Positions 35,145 to 44,665 of a stretch of DNA of 64,000 bases are shown in pieces (positions within the stretch are counted from its first letter, which is position 1; every line of letters begins with the position of its first letter). Origin of the DNA: JAHEZL01 sp964406465 (GTDB lineage Bacteria > Bacteroidota > Bacteroidia > Flavobacteriales_C > GCA-002722245). Under the pieces are notes generated by a model. The model was not told the origin of the DNA and searched no databases. It saw only the letters and a list, made by a program, of their open reading frames with translations. The stretch is from assembly GCA_964406465.1 (NCBI GenBank), contig CAYORT010000009.1, positions 1-64,000 on the forward strand, read 5' to 3'. The position numbers and the translations under genes were made by a program.

Positions 35145-38100
35145 TTATCTAATAACGGTGATATTTCCTTTAACAAAGAATTCCTTTTCTCCAGCACACT
35201 TCACCTTAAGGTAATAAACGAACACAGCAGGATCTGAACTCATTTCTTTATAAGTACCATCCCACCCTACTTTCTGATCGGTGGTCTCAAATACTTTTTC
35301 TCCCCAACGATCGTAAATGGTGAAATACAGTTCGTTTATATTGTTACCCCTAACATAAAGTTTATCATTTTTTCCATCTCCATTGGGCGTAAAAACATTA
35401 GGTATATATACATCTTTCTCATTGCATTGAACATCATAAACAAAGATGTAAACCGAATCGGAAGAAGCACAACTTAAATTAGATTCGGCAAGAGTGACTT
35501 TATACATGGTACTTTGAGACGGTGTAGCAATTGGATTAACAGAAGTGAAATCACTCAAACTATTACTTGGCGACCAATTGACCGCCCAAGTATTTGGTGT
35601 TACATGTAAAGTTGTTGATTGCCCTTTCACTATAGAATCTTGATCTGCGCTTGCTTTTAAGAAGCCTAATGATGGAATTACAACGACATTATAAAACATG
35701 GTGTCTTTACAAACCCCATCGTCGCCAACCAAGGCATAATCAATGGATACCGGCGGAGTTGATATAGGGTGTAAAATTGTTGAATCGTTCAAATATTTAC
35801 CCGGAACCCATAAATAGGAAGCATATGATTTGTTGGGCGTAAAATTAATGAGTGCCGATTCACCTTCACATATGGTGTCGCCTCCATAATTTTGCGATAC
35901 AACACCTTGCACCTTTATTACCTTCACTATAGAATCAACTAAATTACATGCCGTTGGATCACTCACTTTCAATTTCACAGCATAGTTTCCTGGCGCAGCA
36001 AAAACATGACTAGGTTCAAAGGCAGTGGATGTGCTGCCATCACCAAAATCCCAAAAGAAAGAAGTGTTTTGTTGCAACAAACTGGTATTTTGAAATTGAA
36101 ATGCCTGAGAAGAGCATGCCGTTTTCGATTTAAAATCAGCAATTACATTAGGAATTAAGAAATCCATTTTAAACACACCATTATTACAATTGTGTGAGTT
36201 ATTAGTAGGTGAAACGGCATTAGCAGGAAAAATAGGCATATCGCTATTGGCGCCGCAACCAGCACACATCGATTGGTAAATTTTTCCTTTTCTATCGAAA
36301 CGACTTGTGCCTCCATCAACATGTTCAGCACTTAAATTTCCGCCAAAAAAACTGGCATAAGAAACTGCCGACACATCTCCTTCCAACACTAAAATATAGA
36401 AATCGCTGCCATCGGTAGTAGATTGAAAAGCATCGGGAGTAACAAACAAACCAGTGGTTCCTCTTGCCCCATTGTAGCCAATATTTCCGTTTGGATCTTT
36501 TAAATAGTTAGGTATTAAAGCAAAACCTAGTTCACTCGACCCCCAGCCAGTTAGATATACTTTATTGCATAAATCAACCATGAAGGCGGTGGGACTCAAA
36601 TTCACTTTACCATCACCAGAACCAAAGGTAGTTGACCATATAAAACTAGTTAAATCGTTGGAAAGTTTACTAACAAACATACCGCTATTGACGGAATAAT
36701 ATTGCGCATTTTTGATCAATGAACTATCCATGCTTTCGCTTTGCCCATAAACATATATGAAGTCACTTTTATCCACCTTAACAAAATAAGTCTGGTCGTA
36801 TTTTGATGTTCCAAAATAAGTGAGGGCTGTGAGAGAAGTGCCATCTTTAGATATTTTTCCAATGAAGCCATCTGAAGGATTTCCCTGATAAGTTGGAAAA
36901 ACCACGCCTGCAGTTGTATTTAAATTGTTCGATGCAGTACCGCCAGCAACTATCAAATCATTTTTACTATCTAAAACAATCGAGTAAATTCCATCTCTGC
37001 TGCTTCCGCCCAAGTACGAAGCCCAATCGAGAGCGGTTAAATCATTGCTAAATCTCGCTACCAAGCCGTCGGCAGTTCCATTCAACGCATTTTGAAAAGA
37101 ACCAACTGTTGCTAAGCCACTACTGTATGAGCAAGTAGCGATAAGGATTTTATCGTTTTCATCAACAATGATTTCACCTCGCATTTGGTCGGCATAATTG
37201 TAATCTAAGAATATATTCAAGCCATCGTTTTGATCTCCTCCGAAGTAAGTTGAACCAAGAAGCTGACTACCATTATCGTTTAATTTAGCAATGAAAATAT
37301 CTGAACCCAAGGCATAATTCACATCAATACCTCTCGATAAGTTGGCTACTGCTCCGCCCGCAAAAGTTGTATCGTAAGCAGTTGGAGTAACAGGAAAATT
37401 AGGGGAACCAGTTGTACCATAAATGAGTAATTCTCCTTTTGAATTCACTACTAAACTATGGGGCACCTCGCATAAATCACCTCCTAAATAAGTGGAATAA
37501 ATTCTACTTGTGCCATCGGGAGCATATTTGGTGATGACCACATCTGAATTACCAAAGCCAGCGAAAACCCAACCAAAGTATGGATCCCATACCCAAGCAT
37601 TTCCATTTTTAGGATTACTGTTGAATGACACATCGTAAGCACCAATCGTTGTAGGATAACCAATATCGAAAACAGTACCTCCAGCATACAAATAACCGTC
37701 TTCATCATATGTTGCCGTATAGCCAAAATTATCGGCTGTTGAGCCCGAATAAGTAGAAAAAATAAGCTGCGGATCTATCACCAACTCTTTGGAATGGTCA
37801 TAATTTCCTAAAACAAAAGAAACCACACCTTCTCTCAATGCAAATTCGCAGGGAATCTCCAATATCTTTCCTCCTATTTTTTGATACGCATAAGGTTTTA
37901 GCTCCACCACTTCAGAGAAAGAAAGCTTCAAATGCAATTCATTGTTTGCGAGTTTAAGCTCATCTACACCTTCGTAGTAAAACTTTATTTGAGATGGATC
38001 TGATTTTGGTTGTACGATAAAATCGTATTTAAATCCTAAATCATTCTTATAAAAGAGAAAATCTATTCCTTCAAAAATCTGCCGATATTTTACTTTTTGA

Positions 38101-38465
38101 ACAGCAGAAATATTACGCACCCATTTTGATGTATCCTTGCTTAAAAAATAGTTGAATTTATCTATCGATTGAGTCTCTCCCCAAGCCTCACAATTGGCAT
38201 TGACATTTTGAAATATCATTTGATAGGCATGATACCTCATTGAACTGTCTTTTTTATCTAAACGCGCTGCATGACCGTGCATCTTTTCGGCATCTTCGGG
38301 ATGCATAAAATGATAGGTAAGCCTATCCTTCTCAAAAAACAATTGTCCGTTACTTATTGCCGACTTAAACAAAATATTATTCTTCCATTGCCCTTTATTG
38401 GGGATGATTTGCCCCAGAAGGGTAGCACTCAAAAGCTGCAGAATAAATACAATTTTAAATCGCAT
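35145..38465 (-). CDS. Surface protein with DUF7948-type N-terminus, SBBP-like repeats, PKD and gliding-type sorting domain
   Basis: I choose ATG 38465, giving the signal peptide MRFKIVFILQLLSATLLGQ; the longer frame to 38558 lacks one. The 1106-residue product has a beta domain beginning IIPNKGQWKNNILFKS (DUF7948 type), then repeated FSTYLGG/TYFGG units of about 50 residues (SBBP-like, likely a propeller, about 240-780). A PKD domain (SFFWDFGDGSTSTAFEPSHVF) and Ig-like parts follow, and the last 85 residues (VYIPNVFTPNGDGKNDKL ... YDRWGEKVFE ... GWDGTYK) are the gliding-type T9SS domain. It is predicted to be cell-surface or secreted; the ligand is unknown. Confidence 0.88.
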   Translation of the reverse strand: MRFKIVFILQLLSATLLGQIIPNKGQWKNNILFKSAISNGQLFFEKDRLTYHFMHPEDAEKMHGHAARLDKKDSSMRYHAYQMIFQNVNANCEAWGETQSIDKFNYFLSKDTSKWVRNISAVQKVKYRQIFEGIDFLFYKNDLGFKYDFIVQPKSDPSQIKFYYEGVDELKLANNELHLKLSFSEVVELKPYAYQKIGGKILEIPCEFALREGVVSFVLGNYDHSKELVIDPQLIFSTYSGSTADNFGYTATYDEDGYLYAGGTVFDIGYPTTIGAYDVSFNSNPKNGNAWVWDPYFGWVFAGFGNSDVVITKYAPDGTSRIYSTYLGGDLCEVPHSLVVNSKGELLIYGTTGSPNFPVTPTAYDTTFAGGAVANLSRGIDVNYALGSDIFIAKLNDNGSQLLGSTYFGGDQNDGLNIFLDYNYADQMRGEIIVDENDKILIATCSYSSGLATVGSFQNALNGTADGLVARFSNDLTALDWASYLGGSSRDGIYSIVLDSKNDLIVAGGTASNNLNTTAGVVFPTYQGNPSDGFIGKISKDGTSLTALTYFGTSKYDQTYFVKVDKSDFIYVYGQSESMDSSLIKNAQYYSVNSGMFVSKLSNDLTSFIWSTTFGSGDGKVNLSPTAFMVDLCNKVYLTGWGSSELGFALIPNYLKDPNGNIGYNGARGTTGLFVTPDAFQSTTDGSDFYILVLEGDVSAVSYASFFGGNLSAEHVDGGTSRFDRKGKIYQSMCAGCGANSDMPIFPANAVSPTNNSHNCNNGVFKMDFLIPNVIADFKSKTACSSQAFQFQNTSLLQQNTSFFWDFGDGSTSTAFEPSHVFAAPGNYAVKLKVSDPTACNLVDSIVKVIKVQGVVSQNYGGDTICEGESALINFTPNKSYASYLWVPGKYLNDSTILHPISTPPVSIDYALVGDDGVCKDTMFYNVVVIPSLGFLKASADQDSIVKGQSTTLHVTPNTWAVNWSPSNSLSDFTSVNPIATPSQSTMYKVTLAESNLSCASSDSVYIFVYDVQCNEKDVYIPNVFTPNGDGKNDKLYVRGNNINELYFTIYDRWGEKVFETTDQKVGWDGTYKEMSSDPAVFVYYLKVKCAGEKEFFVKGNITVIR

Positions 38466-38600
38466 GGCTAAATTTAACTTTCTTAGCCCAGAAGTCAAAA
38501 CTTTGTTTTTACCATTTGCAACACAATTCAACACCATCGTCTTAATAATTGTAACCATTACGCGTTGTTAATGTTCTATTAATAAAGTAATATTGAAAAG

Positions 38601-41162
38601 ATGATATTTTCGCCTAAATACACACTCCTCATTTTAAGCTTTATGCTTGGTGATATGATGTATGGGCAAAACTTCATAATCACCGATGGCGCTACAGACA
38701 ATACATGCAGCGGTTTTTTTTATGATTCGGGCGGACAAGGGGGCTTAGGGTATGCTCCCAATGAAAACAAAACATATACACTTTGTTCTGATGGTAGCAG
38801 TGGTACAGCCATCAAAATTAATTTTAGCGCCTTCAATCTTGATGCCATGGACACTTTGCGTGTTTACGATGGTCCTACTACCGCATCAACTTTACTGGGA
38901 AAATTTTCGAACGACGAACTTTTGGGCCTCACACTCTCTCCTACTGCAATAAATCCTGGTGGTTGTTTGACATTTAATTTCACCAGCGATAACAATAACA
39001 CAGGTTTTTGGGAAGGATCAATTTCTTGCGGCAACAAATGTACATTCCCTACAGCAAACATTGCCGGCCCTCAGGTGCTGCGTATTTGTCCGGGAGGCAA
39101 CATCGCTCTAGATGGGTCATCTTCAACAGCAGGCACAGGAAACATCACAGAGTACAAATGGTTCTCTAAAAAAGATACTGTTATTGGCTCAACATACAAC
39201 AGCACTTTCCCTAATCCTTCGGGATTGCTTGTTGAACTTAGAGTTACCAACTCTTTAGGGTGTACCAACATCAATAAAGAACAGGTAAAAGTTTTTGTGA
39301 GTACCCGTCCCGATTTTGCCGGAACAACTGGTGACGACAGTATCTGCCTTGGTTCTCAAGCTTGTTTCACAGGAAATGTAACAGGAACAACATACAAAGA
39401 ACCAACGCCCAAATACACAGGAGGATCACTCGCTTTACCCGATGGTATTGGTGTTTGTTTTAGTTCTAGCATGACATATACTGTATTTACTCCCGGACAG
39501 AAACTATCTAACATTAGCGATTTTCAAGGTGTTTGCGTGAATATGGAACACTCCTACGTGCAAGATTTAACTATAAAATTAACTTGTCCGAACGGCCAAA
39601 GCACCATTCTTCACAATGTTGCGGGCGGAGGACGATATATGGGAACACCTGTAGACGATGATTCAAAACCTAATGATATGGGTACTTGCGGCCAATATTG
39701 CTTCACTCCCACTGCTGTTAACGGATTCTTATTTCAGGGAGGAACAGAGGGCCAAACCATACCTTTTGGAGATTACAAAAGTATTCAACCTTTGACCAAC
39801 CTACTGGGATGTCCTTTAAATGGTACATGGACTTTTGAAGTGTGCGATGCACTTCATTCAGACAATGGATTTTTATGTTCATGGGATTTGAATATCAATC
39901 CGGCTATCATTCCTAGCGGAATATCGTTTACACCAACCTTTAATATCAATGCATCCGACTCAACAGCTTGGCAAAATGATCCAACTATCATAAATACTTC
40001 TGCGAACGGCGAACAAATTTGTGCCATTCCAGCTGCAGCAGGCAATTCCACTTACACCTATTCTGTTACAAATAACTTTGGCTGTACTTACGACACTACT
40101 TTAAGCGTTAAAATATTTGATTTCCCTACCACCGATTTACAAGACACTTTAAGCATTTGTCAGAGCACTTTAAATTATCCATTAAACATTACCGTTAATC
40201 CTGCTGCTATTGGAAACTACACCTATTTGTGGACCGCAGCCACGGGCTTAAGCAATCCTAATATTTTAAATCCGGTTATCGATGTTACTCAGGCACAACC
40301 ATCCTACATACTAGAAGTAACAGATAGTGGCACTCCAGGCTGCACATTAAAAGACACTATTAGCATTCAAAAAATTCCCGTACCCACTGCTCAATTTAGC
40401 ATGGACAAAACCTTTGGCTGCGTTCCGCTTACTATAAAATTTAAAGACAATACAGCTGTTACGCCCACCAACTATCATTGGATTTTTGGTGATGGCTATG
40501 AAACTAGCGGAGCTACAGATACCGCAGTGCACACTTACAATGTTTATGGAAATAAAACAGTTACCTACATTATTTCAACAGGAGATGGATGCACCGACAC
40601 TACTACGCAAACCATAGATGCATCTCCACTCCCATTAGTTTTATTTAATGTTACACCTCCCTACGCCTATAAAGACTACCCTTATTTTTGTTTTCAGAAT
40701 GTAACAGAACAAGGAGGCACCAGCAATACTTGGTTGTTTGGCGATTTCGACACATCAAATAACACAAGCGATTGTTATATGTTTCCCGATTCTGTAGCGT
40801 GCTACAATGTATCGTTAATCAACACCAATAACTTTGGATGCACAGATACGCTTACCAAAGAAGTGTGTGTTCGACCATTTCAACAAAAGATATATGCCCC
40901 TACAGCTTTTACACCTAATCACGACGGAGTTAATGATGTGTTTACTATTCAAACCACATCCATTCAAAGTGAAGGGTATGATTTATATATTTTCGACAGA
41001 TGGGGTAATGTGATTTTTCACAGCACCACTCCCAATGAAGGATGGAATGGAAAAACAGCTTCGGGCAATGCACAAATAGAGTTGTATGTTTACATGCTGT
41101 ATTATAAAGATGAATGGGGAAAAGACCAAAAGATGATTGGTAATGTTTCTTTGGTAAGATAA
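38601..41162 (+). CDS. Surface protein with CUB-like, P-like, PKD and gliding-type sorting domains
   Basis: The 853-residue product has a signal peptide (to about residue 22) and a CUB-like domain (about 35-142, with LRVYDGPTTAS and GFWEGSISC). A PKD/Ig-like part follows, then a subtilisin P-domain-like region (VCVNMEHSYVQDLTIKLTCP ... NGTWTFEVCDALHSDNGFLCSWDLNI), another PKD domain (NYHWIFGDGYETSG) and the T9SS gliding-type C-terminus (IYAPTAFTPNHDGVNDVF ... FDRWGNVIFH). No protease catalytic domain accompanies the P-domain. It is divergent from the 1106-residue surface protein gene, 135 bases apart. Confidence 0.87.
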   Translation: MIFSPKYTLLILSFMLGDMMYGQNFIITDGATDNTCSGFFYDSGGQGGLGYAPNENKTYTLCSDGSSGTAIKINFSAFNLDAMDTLRVYDGPTTASTLLGKFSNDELLGLTLSPTAINPGGCLTFNFTSDNNNTGFWEGSISCGNKCTFPTANIAGPQVLRICPGGNIALDGSSSTAGTGNITEYKWFSKKDTVIGSTYNSTFPNPSGLLVELRVTNSLGCTNINKEQVKVFVSTRPDFAGTTGDDSICLGSQACFTGNVTGTTYKEPTPKYTGGSLALPDGIGVCFSSSMTYTVFTPGQKLSNISDFQGVCVNMEHSYVQDLTIKLTCPNGQSTILHNVAGGGRYMGTPVDDDSKPNDMGTCGQYCFTPTAVNGFLFQGGTEGQTIPFGDYKSIQPLTNLLGCPLNGTWTFEVCDALHSDNGFLCSWDLNINPAIIPSGISFTPTFNINASDSTAWQNDPTIINTSANGEQICAIPAAAGNSTYTYSVTNNFGCTYDTTLSVKIFDFPTTDLQDTLSICQSTLNYPLNITVNPAAIGNYTYLWTAATGLSNPNILNPVIDVTQAQPSYILEVTDSGTPGCTLKDTISIQKIPVPTAQFSMDKTFGCVPLTIKFKDNTAVTPTNYHWIFGDGYETSGATDTAVHTYNVYGNKTVTYIISTGDGCTDTTTQTIDASPLPLVLFNVTPPYAYKDYPYFCFQNVTEQGGTSNTWLFGDFDTSNNTSDCYMFPDSVACYNVSLINTNNFGCTDTLTKEVCVRPFQQKIYAPTAFTPNHDGVNDVFTIQTTSIQSEGYDLYIFDRWGNVIFHSTTPNEGWNGKTASGNAQIELYVYMLYYKDEWGKDQKMIGNVSLVR

Positions 41163-41191
41163 TTTATCTTTGCCTTCTAAAACAATAACAC

Positions 41192-42136
41192 GTGAGCTTT
41201 AAAATTATCTATATGGGAACACCAGATTTTGCTGTTCCCTCTTTACAAATATTAGTGGATAACGGTTATGATGTGGTTGCAGTGATTACTGCGCCTGATA
41301 AACCAGCAGGACGTGGCCACCAATTACAAATGTCGGCGGTAAAAAAATATGCTTTAGAAAAAGGATTAAACATTTTACAACCCACCAATTTAAAAGACGA
41401 AAATTTCTTGAAAGAACTAAAAGCACTCAACGCCGATTTAGGAGTAGTTGTTGCTTTTAGAATGTTGCCTAAAGTAGTTTGGGCCATGCCTAAAAATGGA
41501 ACTATAAATTTACATGGTTCTTTGTTACCTCAATATCGCGGAGCTGCTCCTATTAACTGGGCAGTAATCAATGGAGAAAAAGAAAGCGGAGTTACTACAT
41601 TCTTCTTAAACGATACTATAGACACTGGTGCAATAATATTACAAGAGAAAGTAAAACTAAACGACACAACAACCGCAGGAGAGTTGCACGACACTTTAAT
41701 GGATCTTGGAAAAAAAGTTGTTTTAGATACTGTATATAGAATACAAACCAACAATATCAATTTGCTATATCAAGAAGATTTGTTGGTAAAAGAAATGAAG
41801 CCTGCACCTAAAATTTTTAAGGAGACATGTAAGATAGATTGGACACAGAATGCAGATACCATACACAATAAGATAAGAGGACTTTCACCTTATCCGGCAG
41901 CATGGACAAATCTTCAAAAAGACGGACAAGAAATATTGATGAAGATTTATGCCAGTGAAAAAAGTGAAGAACAAATTGAAGCAGGTAAAATAGTAAGCGA
42001 TCAAAAAAACACTTTACTCATTGGCTGTGGCAATGGCGCTTTAAAGATCACGCAGCTTCAACTAGCCGGTAAAAACAAGATGTTCGTTGGTGACTTCTTG
42101 AAAGGCTATAATGTTTCAGGCTGCTTCGTGAAATAA
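41192..42136 (+). CDS. fmt: Methionyl-tRNA formyltransferase
   Basis: The 314-residue enzyme formylates Met-tRNAfMet using 10-formyltetrahydrofolate. Markers are IIYMGTPDFAVPSL, the folate-site motif NLHGSLLPQYRGAAPINWA with catalytic Asn and His, TTFFLNDTIDTGAIILQ with Asp, and a C-terminal OB-like domain. Translation starts at GTG 41192. It follows the surface protein gene by 29 bases. Confidence 0.95.
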   Translation: MSFKIIYMGTPDFAVPSLQILVDNGYDVVAVITAPDKPAGRGHQLQMSAVKKYALEKGLNILQPTNLKDENFLKELKALNADLGVVVAFRMLPKVVWAMPKNGTINLHGSLLPQYRGAAPINWAVINGEKESGVTTFFLNDTIDTGAIILQEKVKLNDTTTAGELHDTLMDLGKKVVLDTVYRIQTNNINLLYQEDLLVKEMKPAPKIFKETCKIDWTQNADTIHNKIRGLSPYPAAWTNLQKDGQEILMKIYASEKSEEQIEAGKIVSDQKNTLLIGCGNGALKITQLQLAGKNKMFVGDFLKGYNVSGCFVK

Positions 42137-42272
42137 GAATACTTATTTGCGCATTCTCATTCACATTCCCTTAACACACCGCACGAAATAGGCGAATTCA
42201 GTACGTTTTAGACGCAAGTTATTAACAATACCCCCCATTTTTCAACATTTTCGGGCTTTTCAGCGATTGACG

Positions 42273-42303
42273 TTTGGAGAAACACAGATATCACATATAT
42301 TTG
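42273..42303 (+). promoter_or_regulatory. Promoter of the HU gene
   Basis: TTTG at 42273-42276 and TATATTTG at 42296-42303 are 19 bases apart, an ideal Bacteroidota promoter. The leader before ATG 42351 is about 40 bases. Confidence 0.75.
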
Positions 42304-42350
42304 ACTCCGGATAGTCAATTTATTCATTAACCATTAAATGTTTTAATAAC

Positions 42351-42629
42351 ATGGCAAACAAAGCAGAATTAATCGAAGCAATCGCAGCTGAAGCGAAAAT
42401 CACTAAAGCTGATGCAAAAAGAGCGTTAGACGCTTTTGTAACTGCAACTACTAAAGCTCTTAAAAAAGGAGACAGAGTTGCTCTAGTTGGATTTGGTACT
42501 TTCGGCGTAGCTAAAAGAAACGCTAGAAAAGGAAGAAACCCACAAACTGGTAAAGAAATTAAAATCGCTGCTAAAAAAGTGGTTAAATTCAAAGCTGGTG
42601 CTGAGCTTTCTGGTGTAGTTAACAAATAA
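42351..42629 (+). CDS. HU-family DNA-binding protein
   Basis: The 92-residue protein is a standard HU: KAELIEAIAAEAKITKADAKRALDAF, then RVALVGFGTFGVAKRNARKGRNPQTGKEI, the beta-arm with its Pro-containing tip, and the C-terminal helix. As a dimer it bends and compacts DNA. Terminator and promoter show a monocistronic unit. It is the canonical nucleoid protein of the window beside the unusual H1-like protein at 1981-2241. Confidence 0.96.
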   Translation: MANKAELIEAIAAEAKITKADAKRALDAFVTATTKALKKGDRVALVGFGTFGVAKRNARKGRNPQTGKEIKIAAKKVVKFKAGAELSGVVNK

Positions 42630-42650
42630 TTGTTACTGCTTCAAAAAAAC

Positions 42651-42688
42651 AAAAGCCTTCCGTCGAAAGACGGAGGGCTTTTTTTTGT
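42651..42688 (+). terminator. Intrinsic terminator of the HU gene
   Basis: A 14-bp stem (AAAAGCCTTCCGTC with its complement, one G-U pair) is closed by a GAAA tetraloop and followed by eight T residues. Confidence 0.93.
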
Positions 42689-42709
42689 ATCCAGTTCTTC
42701 CACGTGCGC

Positions 42710-42780
42710 ATCACTAATCTACTTCTCCCTTTTCTAAAGGGAGAGTGTGAAGGCAAAGCGGGGAAAGGCAAGAGGGATTT
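42710..42780. repeat. Left copy of a 70-base inverted repeat flanking a lipoprotein gene
   Basis: The segment starts ATCACTAATCT, contains an internal hairpin CTCCCTTTTCTAAAGGGAG and ends AAGAGGGATTT-like. It is the near reverse complement of 43231-43299. The two copies face each other around one gene, as in a small mobile or recombining cassette. Confidence 0.8.
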
Positions 42781-42812
42781 TGAATATTAGTTTTACCTAA
42801 AAAATATATGTC

Positions 42813-43232
42813 ATGAAGAATCATTCCACAAATTTCATATTAATTTTAGCAACATTTTTTAGTTGCTCGGATTCTGAATATAAAATTATCGTTCCTAATG
42901 GATATGTAGGAGAAGTATGTTTAATTAAATCGAACGTCACTACTAACAAATTAACAATCCACAGTAATGGTATTGGGTATATAAACGAAGAAACTTTTGA
43001 TGATCTACTTTATCAACCTTCAGTTTTCGATGCTTCGGGAAAAGATTTATCAAAAAACTGTATTGGTTATAGTCCATCTGCTTTTTGGGCGCTAGGCAAT
43101 GCTGAATCTGGTAAGACAAATCTTCAAATAAATTTCAAGTCCTTTGAAATTGTTCCTGATAGCTTGATTGGAAAAAAACAATATTATGATGTAGATTTAT
43201 TTAAGGTGGTTGATAACTTGATTGTAAAATAA
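42813..43232 (+). CDS. Predicted lipoprotein inside an inverted-repeat-flanked segment
   Basis: The 139-residue product has a short lipoprotein signal (MKNHSTNFILILATFFSC, Cys 18) and a polar beta-rich domain (IVPNGYVGEVCLIKSN..., YSPSAFWALGNAESGKTN). The VPNGYVGEV opening is seen in other small Bacteroidota lipoproteins, but I know no function. The gene lies exactly between two inverted 70-base repeats, and its stop codon overlaps the right copy. This suggests an accessory gene. Confidence 0.65.
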   Translation: MKNHSTNFILILATFFSCSDSEYKIIVPNGYVGEVCLIKSNVTTNKLTIHSNGIGYINEETFDDLLYQPSVFDASGKDLSKNCIGYSPSAFWALGNAESGKTNLQINFKSFEIVPDSLIGKKQYYDVDLFKVVDNLIVK

Positions 43233-43299
43233 ATCCCTCTTCCCTCCCACAAGCATTTTCGCACTCTCCCTTTAGAAAAGGGAGAAGGAGATTAGTGAT
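43231..43299. repeat. Right copy of the 70-base inverted repeat
   Basis: The segment starts AAATCCCTCTTCCC, contains CTCCCTTTAGAAAAGGGAG and ends ATTAGTGAT. It is the near reverse complement of 42710-42780 and overlaps the lipoprotein stop codon. Confidence 0.8.
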
Positions 43300-43318
43300 C
43301 CACGACTTAAAAAAAACC

Positions 43319-43894
43319 TCACTTCAAATAAACCATCGTAGCACCATTCCCATATTTCCTAAAACTCGCATCTTCAATACGAATTCCTTCATAGCGTTTT
43401 AAAAAACTTCTTACCTCATGTTTCAAAGTGCCGTTACCCACACCATGAATAATCACCACACGATGCATTCCTGTTGAAAATGCGGTGCGCATGATTTGTT
43501 CAGTTTGCTTCAGTTGTATTTGCACAATTTGAGCATTAGATAAACTGCGGTAGTTATTGGTGAGTTTTTCTATATGTAAATCGATTTCTATTTCTACATC
43601 GTCTCTTCGATGTGAATGCGGACGAGAAATATTTTTTTGATTTTGTTCCTTCATGAAAATCATGTCAGAAAAATCATCTTCTACAACAATTGGTTTCGGC
43701 TTGGGAATTTCCTTTGGTTTTTCTTCTTTCTTTTGCTCTTCGGTGAGCTTATGCACCAACTGCTCGGGCAAAACAGGAAATTCAAATCCGTCGCTGGTTA
43801 GCACCACTACCATTCCTCGAGAAGAAATAGATTGCACTACGCCTTCCATCTTCTCATTAAGAAATAATACACTATCTCCTTTTTTAAACTTCAC
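43319..43894 (-). CDS. Smr-domain protein with DUF2027-like N-terminus
   Basis: The 191-residue protein has an N-terminal SH3-like part (GDSVLFLNEKMEGVVQSISS, about 5-45), a Lys/Glu/Pro-rich linker, and a C-terminal Smr domain (about 100-191) with IDLHIEKL, VVIIHGVGNGTLKHEVRSFL and a final YGNGATMVYLK. Smr domains nick or bind branched DNA or act on RNA in ribosome rescue. The DLH and HGxGxG motifs are present, so activity is plausible. The likely start is GTG 43894. Confidence 0.85.
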   Translation of the reverse strand: MKFKKGDSVLFLNEKMEGVVQSISSRGMVVVLTSDGFEFPVLPEQLVHKLTEEQKKEEKPKEIPKPKPIVVEDDFSDMIFMKEQNQKNISRPHSHRRDDVEIEIDLHIEKLTNNYRSLSNAQIVQIQLKQTEQIMRTAFSTGMHRVVIIHGVGNGTLKHEVRSFLKRYEGIRIEDASFRKYGNGATMVYLK

Positions 43895-43935
43895 AACTTT
43901 AAAATAAGTCCTATTTTTACCAAAAAAAGCAAAAA

Positions 43936-44493
43936 ATGTCGGAACACAAAAACCCTTGGACCATTCTATCTCAAAAAGAAATACATTCTACACCTTGGAT
44001 TAAGGTAAATCAGTTTGATGTGTTGAATCCGGCAGGCACCCCCTCACAATACAGCACAGTGAACTTTCAAAATTTAGCGATAGGCATTTTACCTTTGGAT
44101 GAAAATTATAATACATGGCTAGTTGGTCAATGGAGATTTCCTGTGGGCGCATACAGCTGGGAAATGCCCGAGGGTGGTGGAAAAAAGGATGTAGACCCCT
44201 TAGAATCTGCGCGACGTGAATTATCAGAAGAAACGGGTATACAAGCAAAAAAATGGACTAAAATTCAAGAATTTCACATGAGCAATTGTGTAAGCGATGA
44301 ATTTGCTATTTTGTATGTTGCTCAAGATTTAACTTTCCATGAATCTCATCCCGATGAAGACGAACAATTGCTTGTAAAAAAAGTTCCTTTCAATGAAGTT
44401 TTCGAAATGGTGTTAAATGGAGAAATTACCGATAGCATGACCATCGTTGCCGTTTACAAAGTAAAATTTCTTATCGAAAAAGGCTTAATTTAA
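43936..44493 (+). CDS. NUDIX hydrolase (ADP-ribose pyrophosphatase-like)
   Basis: The 185-residue protein carries the Nudix box GGGKKDVDPLESARRELSEETGI (about 75-97), with the REL-EE-G core intact. The fold with WLVGQWRFPVGAYSWEMPEGG before the box resembles ADP-ribose or nucleotide-sugar pyrophosphatases. Substrate is not settled. It is divergent from the Smr gene. Confidence 0.88.
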   Translation: MSEHKNPWTILSQKEIHSTPWIKVNQFDVLNPAGTPSQYSTVNFQNLAIGILPLDENYNTWLVGQWRFPVGAYSWEMPEGGGKKDVDPLESARRELSEETGIQAKKWTKIQEFHMSNCVSDEFAILYVAQDLTFHESHPDEDEQLLVKKVPFNEVFEMVLNGEITDSMTIVAVYKVKFLIEKGLI

Positions 44494-44596
44494 TAGCCTG
44501 AATTTGAAAGTAAAAACACTCCGAAAGTCGCAATTTCACTAAAACTAAAGCTCAAAAAACATCCTTTACTAAGGTAAAAACCTTAGATAAAATACG

Positions 44597-44628
44597 TTTG
44601 CTTCTTAAATCTTAACCTCCTATATTTA
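44597..44628 (+). promoter_or_regulatory. Promoter of the BNR-repeat surface protein gene
   Basis: TTTG at 44597-44600 and TATATTTA at 44621-44628 are 20 bases apart, one base from the ideal -7 box. ATG 44666 lies 37 bases on. Confidence 0.6.
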
Positions 44629-44665
44629 AGACGAGAGAACCCACTACAACAATTAATTACATCTG

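Noticed and set aside
38601..41162. Secreted subtilisin-type protease, because of the P-like domain
   Set aside because: No catalytic Asp-His-Ser domain is present in the protein.
43262..43280. CTCCCTTTAGAAAAGGGAG hairpin as an intrinsic terminator
   Set aside because: No T-tract follows, and the same hairpin occurs in the left repeat where no gene ends; it belongs to the repeat element.
42710..43299. Insertion sequence
   Set aside because: No transposase is encoded between the repeats and no clear target-site duplication is visible outside them.
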